Below, in pieces: positions 55,616-64,000 of a stretch of DNA of 64,000 nucleotides. Origin of the DNA: Trichobilharzia regenti (taxonomy: Eukaryota > Platyhelminthes > Trematoda > Strigeidida > Schistosomatidae); contig OX235265.1 of assembly GCA_944472135.2 (NCBI GenBank), positions 558,001-622,000 of the forward strand. Reading direction: 5' to 3'. Position numbers and translations under genes: made by a program. Below the pieces are notes generated by a model. That model worked only from the letters and a program-made list of their open reading frames with translations, searched no databases and was not told the DNA's origin. Each line of letters opens with the position of its first letter. Position 1 is the first letter of the stretch.

Positions 55616-56149
55616 TTAGTAGACTGGATGAGTTTAAGTAGAGTACGTAAGTTAGGTAGTTAGGGTATGTTTCAAAGTAATTAAGCTTAGTTAGTACAGA
55701 TAGCGATTCAGGTTACATCACGTGAAGACACGAAAGTCAGATGAACTTCATTTCAGTATGAAAAAAGTGGCAATGCAATCTACCGAACACAGATCCAGAA
55801 GGAGAGAAAATCTAGGTTCTGACCACTATCTTCTCCAAAGAATCTGCGGATCGATGACTACAGGATTCCCCCAGAAGCAGTTGAAACGAATCCATAAACG
55901 TCAGTGGACTTGCTCACGCCACTCCTACGGACGGCGTGGAAGGAGGGACTGCTACCTGCCGATTTGAAGAAATACTACTCTGTCAAACTGCCAACGAAAA
56001 GAGACTTAAGCGTATGGATTATGTGACTCGACTTCTTGCTGTGTTCACAAACAGGAAGGGTTATATCGAACAATCACTAAGTCTCCTGCCACGCATAAGA
56101 GCGGAATATTAACGGTTGGTGAATGATCGAACTCTTTCTCAGAATATTT

Positions 56150-56305
56150 CAATGAGTGTTTATAAACTCAGTTTCTCCTTCGAATCTAGTTACATTGGCC
56201 GCAAAAATCACTGAGCATTATCCGACACGGCTTTTAAGAGGACAATGCAAGACATTAATTAACTCAGATGTCAAGCTGTCAGCATTGGTAAATTCCTGCC
56301 TTTTA
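56150..56305 (+). mobile_element. PLE GIY-YIG fragment
   Basis: The plus strand encodes SSYIGRK (about 56187-56207) in one frame and 'ITEHYPTRLLRGQCKTLINS' in a shifted frame, parallel to 'ISEHHPAWLSKGQAKSIRSA' at 61142-61555. It stops where the minus-strand PLE terminus begins. Confidence 0.6.
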
Positions 56306-57175
56306 GGTGTAGTTGTATTATCTGAGCTGGACAGTTTACTTGCGAAGCTTGCATTGCCCTACTAGGCAACATCCTCAGTGCGTACTTCAATTTGAAGCGA
56401 ACTCTTAAATTTCTCCTCGAGTTTATTAGTCATCTCTCCTGATAACCTTGAATGTGATTCGTTGTTTTCGTGCATTTTCTCACTCTTTATTCTACTTGTT
56501 TGAGTATTGATTGCTTTCTTGACCTGAATTTTAACTTTTTGTTCATGTGATTTCCTTCTTATCGATTGGTAAATATTGTCCGTATCAATATGTTTATTGA
56601 CTGAGAATCAATTCACTGGAATACCAAGTTACCGAAAATTTCAGAGAATTTTCGGTGTTGCCTCTGTCTAACTGGTGACCGTGGTTGTCTGTATGCAGCG
56701 ATATGAGGGAGTGGATGTTATCTCTTTTGACGGCTAGTTTATGAACATGGATACGAAGACGACGAGGACGTCCACTTTGGCTAATGTAGTGCTTTAGGCA
56801 GTTGTTACAATTTATTTTGTAGATGATATTAGTTTTATCTTCTTTCGATGTTGAGTCTTTTGGTTGACACTGAGCTGAGTCAAGTGATTTTGTTGGTTTG
56901 TGTGCGTCATCAATTCCTAAAGGTTTGAAGAGTCTTGCATTGATTTCTGAGATATCTTTTAAACATGGCAAGACGATTTTCTTGTGTTTTCATTGGGGGC
57001 CTTTGATTTGATTGTTTGGGTTTGGGGATAGATGTCTTTTGATGAAGTTTCGTGAATATCCATCCTGTCGGAAGACATCCATAAGATATTTTTCTTCAAT
57101 TTTCGTCATGGTATGAGTGCTGCAATGAATCCTAGCTCTTTTGAATAATGTTTGTACGCAACTATTCTTAACACA
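56305..57175 (-). mobile_element. Penelope-like element, linker, GIY-YIG and hammerhead terminus
   Basis: The minus strand reads 'VFRQDGYSRNFIKRHLSPNP' (RT end), a break near 56985, then ORF 56594-56971 with 'NIIYKINCNNCLKHYISQSG' (GIY-YIG start; expected YIGQSG reads YISQSG). About 200 bases beyond the ORF end is a PLE hammerhead motif on the minus strand: CTGAGGA (56372-56378), helix II GTTGCC/GGCAAT, but GAAA changed to GCAA. This is the expected native order for a PLE 3' end. Confidence 0.75.
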
Positions 57176-57816
57176 TAAAAGCGGTATTGTAATTGTGTGA
57201 TAGTTACAAGTGTTAATACTGACAAAGACGGCATTCCCTAAGGAGTACCAATAAACCCTGTGGGACTGTTATTGAGGAAGTGAAATCAGAGCAGACATAA
57301 GTAACGCGCCTCCACGTTTATTAGTGAGGTAGTCATTATAGTGAGGACTGTATTCTTCTAGATTTGGATTTATTTTTGATGAATTCAGGACGCAAGAATG
57401 TTTAGCTGAGGAAGTTAAGGACTTCAGATAACAAAGTCTATAACAAACACAACGAGAACTAAAGAGAAGTGGCTTGAAACTAAAAATACTTTATGTCATT
57501 TACTGGAATATATCAGGGTGGTTGTGACTCAAGACTTACAGCGCGTGCGTTTACTTACTATCAGTGGAGGTCTGTGTAGCTGCAGTGTGGTGGGTAGATG
57601 CAGAATCTTGGAGGCTATCTTCTAAGAACTTATAAAAGAAATGGTATTCAGAAGGCATCCAGATTATTTGGAGTTGCTTTTGGCACCACACTATGTGGCT
57701 GCATATGGGTGGAGGTGAGAAGGTTATTAAAATACCTGCATTGACGTGGAGCGTTGAGATTAATTCTGAATTCCTTTCACGGTCTTGATGAAGGTGCTTT
57801 TATATTCTCTCTGTCG

Positions 57817-58175
57817 TATTATTATTGTTTCCTTTAGTTCTTAGAGGAACATGGGGCTTCAGCCTCACGTCTCCATTGTGTTTGGTTCTCTACCATCGTT
57901 TTCACCTGACTCAACGTCTGCTTACATGCTTTCATCTCCTCTTCACATGAACTCCTCCATGTCACCCTCGCACTGACGACAAACTAGCCGCTTACCATTC
58001 GGGTTCCACTCGAACGATGACCTGGCGTGAGATGTCATTCAATTGATAGTTGGTTTCCTCAGAGTATGGCCAGCCAATCCACCTCCATTTGTTCTTGCTT
58101 ATTTATTTTACAATTGGTTCCTGCTAGGTTGGTTCGTTCCCAGAGATCCTTGTTGCATCTAATTCACTCAATAAC
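57817..58175 (-). mobile_element. RTE-A LINE 3' fragment
   Basis: The 3' end (ATT)n and 'cctttagttcttagaggaac' lie near 57818-57850; C-terminal coding remnants ('ctcctccatgtcaccctcgc' as complement) follow. 5'-truncated. Confidence 0.7.
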
Positions 58176-58299
58176 ACCAGAAAAAACATAACAGGTTATA
58201 CTTAATCAAAATTAATAACAGCAGCTTTCGGCATTAACAGAAATGTACAAACGTAAAATGATAAGAATAATAATTATTAATAGTACTAATAACACTAAA

Positions 58300-59100
58300 T
58301 TATACGATAATGGGGATAGTGAGTGCCCCCATCAAATTACAAATATGAAAGAATAACTGAGCCATTTTTTATGCTAATTACCCAGAAAGCAGTGAGTTTC
58401 ATGTTCAACACTATTTGTATCACAAAAAACATGGGCGGGTGGGCCAAATAGGGTGTTGTTGAGTCTTTATGCTTGGTTGTGCAAGCATATTATCTTTCAT
58501 ACTAACTTGTGGTTCTACCAGATGAGATGCAAGGGGAGAGGTGTGGATAGAGATGGTGTTGAGAGACAGTCAAACAATATGGATTTAAACCATTTTTCAT
58601 ATGAGTTTAGGTGTCTATCGACTATGGCAGTAACAAGATGGCTGACTTAGTGGCACACAAATTGCCCTACTAACAACCTTTAATACCCTTCGTTATATGG
58701 AAATTAGAAACACGGCGTTTAGTAAGGCTAGTATGGCGTAACATATCTTCAGCAAAGTCAGCTCCTTACATTTTCATCACAGTCGATCAATAAGCAGTTT
58801 ATTATGCATTCCAGGAGAGCCTCTTTGATGATGTCAGTTAGCTCAAAACTTATATTGTGGTGAGAGCTGTATGCAAGACAGAACTGTAGACAACACTTGA
58901 TGTCAATGTTATGTCTCGAATCAGGGTCATGAGAAAAACAAGAACCAAGTCTAACCTTGAGGAACTCAACAACCAGTCATAGCAGAGTTAGCGTGGGCGG
59001 ATACGATTAGCAGATATATCAACGGACTGTCTAAGAAACGGCAACAAGGAGATGACAGAATAACCTTCAGCAGGAAAACAACCAATTAGGATACGTTGCT
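58300..59100 (-). mobile_element. CR1-like LINE, RT to C-terminal remnant
   Basis: Minus strand parallel to 46760-47640 ('ttctaccagatgagatgcaa', 'ttgccctactaac' as complement, and 'cttgaggaactcaac' near 58956). Several deletions and stops. Confidence 0.65.
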
Positions 59101-59107
59101 TCTCTGC

Positions 59108-59245
59108 TAACAATAATAATAATAATAATAATTTCGCTTTATTCCAGAAACAGTACTTGTGGTACAGTGTGGAATTTTCAGCACATATCTACAATATTGC
59201 ATCTAATTTCATCGTACATTTAAAAGGAGTATTATAAAATATATA
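59108..59245 (-). mobile_element. CR1-like LINE 3' tail
   Basis: (AAT)n at 59111-59131 and the CR1 3' end ('gctttattccagaaacag', 'gtggaattttcagcac' as complement). A separate, strongly truncated insertion beside the previous CR1 fragment. Confidence 0.65.
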
Positions 59246-59442
59246 AAAAACAACAAAAAAACCAAAAAAAAGAAACACAGAAATAACAAAAAAACAAGGA
59301 AAAAAATGCAAATAAAATACCAAATAAAAAGGAAGATAAACACAAATAATGAAAAAAAATTTCAGTATTGGTTAGTGGAAGCTACGATATTTGTATGAGT
59401 GGTGGACAGTAACAGCTATAATCATACAAGAAATTATTGAGA

Positions 59443-59711
59443 TGTTCTTAAGAATGTTTATAGCTAAGATGATCAGTTAATTTGATTGAACAACACTAAA
59501 CAAATCATAAGATAAACAATACAAGTTGTGTTTTTTTATTGTCAGCACTAATGTGGTGTTTGTAATGGTAGTGTGAGGAATCGTGCATAATACAAAATTT
59601 TTTTAAGATGGTGATAGTGACGCTAAAAATATCGAACATAAAAATCTATAAATATCTGTTGATTTTCTCAATAAACGATCTGTTTCCTGACCTTTTTCTT
59701 CTGTCGTTACA
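59443..59711 (+). mobile_element. LTR-like segment
   Basis: Begins TGTTC and ends TTACA, with TATA-like 'ctataaat' (59646) and AATAAA (59670-59675) near the 3' end; it shares the 'ttctgtcgttaca'-type ending with the minus-strand segment at 34156-34445. No target duplication or internal LTR-element gene is seen. The left boundary is uncertain. Confidence 0.45.
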
Positions 59712-60039
59712 ATATTATTTAACTGCTAATGAATATGTCTGCCTTCAATTTTACAACAACTGTGAGATAAGTATTTGATCATAATCTAATGATGAAATTC
59801 CTTTGACAAACTAAAAATAATGCATTTTACAAGAATGTTATGGTTGACTAACTGATTGATAAAGTTACACTTCCCACGACGTGTGGGCTGTGATTGGGAA
59901 AGATTCTAGGTGATGAGTGTTATGATGATAACAATAAAGACTACGGAGATGAAATGAAGTGTGGAATGAATTCAAGTGGTAAAATAGAATAAAGTAAAAT
60001 TAAAGAACATAGCTATGACCAAGTTAGAGAAAGGAGTTT

Positions 60040-60135
60040 GACAAAAAGTTTTTGAACACATAATTTAAGTTTTTATCCATGTATACCTAGAGCTTCGGCT
60101 ATGCATAAGTGCAGAAAACATAAACTTTTGGAGTG
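60040..60135 (-). mobile_element. PLE C-terminal scrap
   Basis: The minus strand reads 'IAEALGIHG', a stop, then 'KLKLCVQK', the last residues of the PLE GIY-YIG domain. Upstream sequence to 60660 is not recognised. Confidence 0.5.
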
Positions 60136-60784
60136 GTTGAATTATGCCATATAGGTAACTTTTGAAGGATAAATCACTTGCGGGGAAGGGGTTAAAGGAC
60201 TCGCCTCCAGAAGATGTTCACAAATTGAAGACTTCGTCATCCTATGCCCATCTTTCCTTAACCGAACCGGGTAGTTTTACATAAACCACGTTTATGGGGA
60301 ACACCCTTACAACGTCTAGTGTAATGAGCTTCCCATGAGCATGTGAATGAGTATATGCACACAGAGGTGGACATGAGTGACTAAACGGAATGGCTGTATA
60401 AATTACAACGGAAAACTATAAGCATTTCGACTCAGTGTGAGACTGGTAGGCTGAAAGATAAATCGATTAATGGAACAGTATAATGCGTGGAGTGGACCTG
60501 AAGTTGTAATCGGACACAGTATACGAAATATTAGTCGGCTCAAACCAACTGAATACTAGCAGACTGAAGACAATTGTTTGAACAGAGCTGAGTCGGAGCA
60601 CATGTTGTCCCCAAACGGTGCAGCGATTCATCTGAATAATTCTGATAAGAAAGAAGGATTTGACCTACAAAATCCTAAAGTGTTCCGCAGTGGTTAATCA
60701 GAGCTGAGAGTTTACTTCTGCTTTATGGAGTAGAGGGATGATGTTCGTGAACCCGCAATAAATATAGGAAATTCAGCTTGAGAT

Positions 60785-61555
60785 AAACATGAATATAGCA
60801 AAAAATATTCACTCAGACATCTATAAAACACAAAATAATCGAGCAAAGAATATTCTTTTCAATAAATTCCTCTTCTGGCTCTACAGTTATACATATATGT
60901 TTATATACACAAAATATTCAAGATTGGTAGTTAATAACAATATTAGTGTACTTTTTAAATAATATCGATTTGTAAAGTATGACCAATGCAATCACACTTT
61001 ACTAAAAATGCTTAAATTATAATAGTAATAAAGATATAATAGCGAATAGAATATCAACTAAAATTAGGAAATTTCCACAAAAATTGGGGATCATTCAAAC
61101 CTAAATGGCCAGGTTAAGGGCAAAGTCTGAACTAACTTCTTTCAGACGCAGAAATTAGGCTTTTTAATGTGGATCCCAACGTCCTCAGCAATATTTAGTA
61201 ATCGAACTCTGAAGGCGGAGTTGAGATTTATTGGTATCTCGTAAATGACTCTAAAAGCCTGGTTAACATCAATTTTATGTTCTGTATTCACAAAATGAGC
61301 CAGAATAGCGCTACGAATAGATTTTGCTTGGCCTTTGCTTAACCACGCAGGGTGATGTTCGGAAATTCGACGAGAAACACGCCTAATTGTGCGGCCTATG
61401 TAACTGGTTCCATCAATAGTGTTATTAACTACCAATCTTGAATATTTTGTGTATATAAACATATATGTATAACTGTAGAGCCAGAAGAGGAATTTATTGA
61501 AAAGAATATTCTTTGCTCGATTATTTTGTGTTTTATAAACATGAATATGTCCCAA
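60785..61555 (-). mobile_element. PLE GIY-YIG fragment between perfect 118-bp inverted repeats
   Basis: ORF 61142-61555 (minus) contains 'TIDGTSYIGRTIRRVSRRIS' then 'EHHPAWLSKGQAKSIRSAIL' and 'NIAEDVGIHIKKPNFC', a complete-looking GIY-YIG domain (Tyr, Ile, Gly and Arg of SYIGR present). Its 3' tail at 60822-60939 is a perfect inverse of 61420-61537, which lies immediately 5' of the domain. The inverted piece supplies the ORF's first 30-odd codons, so these are not native protein. The spacer is 480 bases. Confidence 0.8.
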
Positions 61556-61559
61556 TCGA

Positions 61560-64000
61560 TATGCTTCGACATAATTATTAACTCAAAGAAAAGTAAACAA
61601 TCCTAAGCGCTGGGATTTTGTTTGCATAGGGGTAATTTTGAATTTGTTTTCATTTGTTAATAAGACGAACACCCGTAGTTCAGTTTCTTCGAATTCTGGG
61701 AAATAAATTTTCCTTCAGATTGGACCTAAATAATTCACGAGCCAGTAGAGCCAATAGAGCGAATAATCTAAACACAATAATAAAATAAAATGTGAACACA
61801 GTGACCACAATTACAAATACAATTTCACAGAATTGATTGCTTTTCTAGACAGATTTATTCACATTACCAAAATCGATTTGTTTCCAGTTTAATATTTCGA
61901 CATATTAATTAGCATTCTAAACGTTGTCCGTAAACGGATATGTTCGGTTATTCATACACACAATAGATATTTGAATGTCCCATGAAGACTGTATATCCAA
62001 AGTCTCGATATAAACATCGGAATACGCTTCATCACACATACGATTTTCAAACATATTCATCATTAGTTGATGAAGGAAGCTATTCTTCTCGTAAACGCTT
62101 CACTGACCACATGCGTTCGGTGAAGGATGAATAGTTATCGTTTTGGGAAATAGCGCGTATCACAAGAGTCGAGCAGGATAAAATAGTTAACTGCGTTAGA
62201 ATTTCCCGTTGATTTCTAGTTCCTTATCCTGTAGAAATTGACAGAAATAGAAAAAGTGAAGGAAAAATATACACAGTTACCCTCATTCTCACATTTTCAA
62301 TAAACATATAAGAGTTACATAATATCACTAAACGAAATCCAATGAATAGGCGACTTTCAGAGTGTCCAGTCGTCGTAATCAAGCCTTAGTTCACTGGTAT
62401 GATCATAGGATGAAATAAGAGAATAAAAACACCTATACAAGATGAGTAAGACCGATGACCGAAGAAAATTTAAATTTGATTTATTTATCAGTAGAACGAG
62501 TCTCTCCCTTAAAAACGGCTGTCGTTGACACAGCTGTATTTCCCTGTGAATGTGTCACAGTATTTTGAAAGAAGAATCCTTGTATTCATACAGAAGGAAA
62601 ACTTCCCATAACTTCATTGACTAAATATTCGATGGAGATGGTAAGCGTATGTAAAGAAACGTCTCAGAGGTAATCAATATTTGTATGCATGATGTGGCGT
62701 GATCATTTCACATTCCTTCAAAGAGTTGAGTGTATTATACAGCAGTTTGAATTGTAAGAATATGCTACTAGATTATGGCAAAATCTTTCTTGGATGTGAT
62801 GAAATTTCTTTGTGATGAAGTTACAAAATCAGAAATCGCGACGCATAACTCTGATGCCTTCACCACAAAACACGCATAAAATATACAGCCGAAACATATC
62901 AAAACATACATCAGATGGCGTTGATGAGTTATAGCATGAATCAGGATAACCACTTCTATCTATCGAAAATTTCGCATAGTTCCATTCAAATTCTCTGAAA
63001 ACAGAGAATTGTATAAATTAAAAACTTACTCAAAATATCGATGTATCACGAGTACTTGAGAGATAAGCCAGTATTCAACATCAGAGATTTATGGCAGATT
63101 GTGACTTCCACACCCAAAGATAGGTGTCAGACAACATGATTCTAACTAGATTTGAAAAATTTCCGTCGTTTTACATTCACTTCACATGTTCTCCGATAAA
63201 AGATAAGTAACATATAGTGATTCTTGCTACTGACAATCTAATAGTAAGAAAGGTTAATCGTGTAGACGGATGTTAGGAGTAAATTGATAGGAAGTAGTAA
63301 TCTAAGTACCCATTGAACGCCACTATGAACAACGCTTACAACCTGCATCAATCATCCCTGAAGTCATAAATCTAACCGACTTATAAGTGAGGTATTCAGT
63401 CGACTCCAGCTGATATAACTATAACACACTAAAACTAATTAAACTTTCAAATGGAGTTTCATTCTACCATTTATATGTTTTATTATATAACGAGTGAGAT
63501 GTATCACAGTTGTTCAGCATTGACCAGATACAAATTTTCAACCTATTACGATCTCGCAAATCAATGTTAAATTGGAAGAAACGGAAAGGTTGACAACACA
63601 TGATATTCTTTAACTTTCTTCCTCCTTATAAGTCCCAACACTAACATATTTTGTTGTCGGGAAGAGACTCAGAGGATCCTCAACCCACGAACTGATCATT
63701 TTTGCCGAAATCTCTCTCTTTTATTCACTGACACTCTTTCTAAAAATGTTTCCATTATTTTATGTCAAAAAATTCAAATTTGGTTCAGATCAGACACACA
63801 TCCTCACGAGGAACAGCTTTCTCCGTAAATCGGCTGTATGAATACAACTGACATAGTCAACACCATCTCTAACAGCATGATTGTCATCCTGCACCCGACT
63901 GCAAATCTGTTTCATAAGATATGTTTGAAAATATTGTCATCATTCGAATGCTCACTTTATCCTTGAAATAATGGGATTATGCATAAAGAATCGAACCAGA
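61560..64000. other. No gene or repeat recognised
   Basis: AT-rich sequence with no convincing ORF, tRNA-like box, splice-supported exon or transposon motif. A short minus ORF (62768-62953) has no family signature and is taken as chance. Probably unique intergenic or intronic sequence. Confidence 0.4.

Noticed and set aside
55722..55967. Plus-strand 81-codon basic ORF (55722-55967)
   Set aside because: Not recognised as any family. No splice sites or conserved motif, and it lies among PLE fragments. Left unannotated.
62768..62953. Minus-strand 61-codon ORF with a hydrophobic stretch
   Set aside because: No family motif, no splice context, and a length expected by chance in AT-rich DNA.
1..64000. 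CRISPR arrays, operons, ribosome binding sites, rRNA
   Set aside because: No regularly spaced repeats with unique spacers, no rRNA motifs and no bacterial gene organisation. The sequence is eukaryotic.

Overview
The window looks like intronic and 3'-terminal DNA of one gene from a blood fluke (Schistosoma-type trematode). The evidence is AT-rich sequence, spliced micro-exons, an Sm-alpha-type SINE carrying a hammerhead ribozyme, RTE-like and CR1-like LINEs, and many Penelope-like element (PLE) fragments with GIY-YIG domains. No prokaryotic gene organisation is present. Genus and species are inferred, not proven.

Host gene: three in-phase + strand exons (703-762, 39991-40060, 44049-44131) encode the C-terminus of a coiled-coil protein. 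A 39-kb intron and a 4-kb intron separate them. The last residues resemble the end of a TACC (transforming acidic coiled-coil) domain; this identity is tentative. A polyadenylation signal lies at 44870. Nearly everything else is transposable-element material inside or downstream of this gene.

Names used here are local labels. RTE-A is a LINE whose 3' end is an (AAT)n tract. RTE-B is a LINE ending in CAGA/CAGT repeats, and is the commonest LINE here (about 17 pieces). SINE-A is Sm-alpha type: tRNA-like head plus hammerhead. SINE-B has a tRNA-like head, a different hammerhead and a conserved tail, often arranged as a foldback. SINE-C is tRNA-like with no ribozyme. SINE-D is a poorly defined tRNA-like repeat. 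PLE means Penelope-like element.

Layout: 1-10 kb, first exon, SINE-C, RTE-B, PLE and a SINE-B foldback. 10-24 kb, a composite SINE with a canonical hammerhead, several RTE-B copies, PLEs, and RTE-B nested in RTE-A. 24-33 kb, SINE-B foldbacks, PLEs and a microsatellite-rich stretch. 33-40 kb, a perfect 90-bp-arm PLE-derived palindrome, an RTE-B split by an LTR-like insertion, RTE-A, and a PLE 5' region. 40-46 kb, the last two exons and two RTE-B copies that keep reverse-transcriptase motifs. 46.5-49.6 kb, a nearly intact CR1-like LINE. 50-64 kb, PLEs with inverted tails, split SINEs, CR1 pieces and a final 2.4 kb with nothing recognised.

The most interesting pattern is that ribozyme-bearing repeats (SINE-B and PLE termini) recur as inverted, foldback structures. 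Two PLE-derived ones are bounded by target-site duplications, so they inserted as foldbacks rather than being rearranged later.
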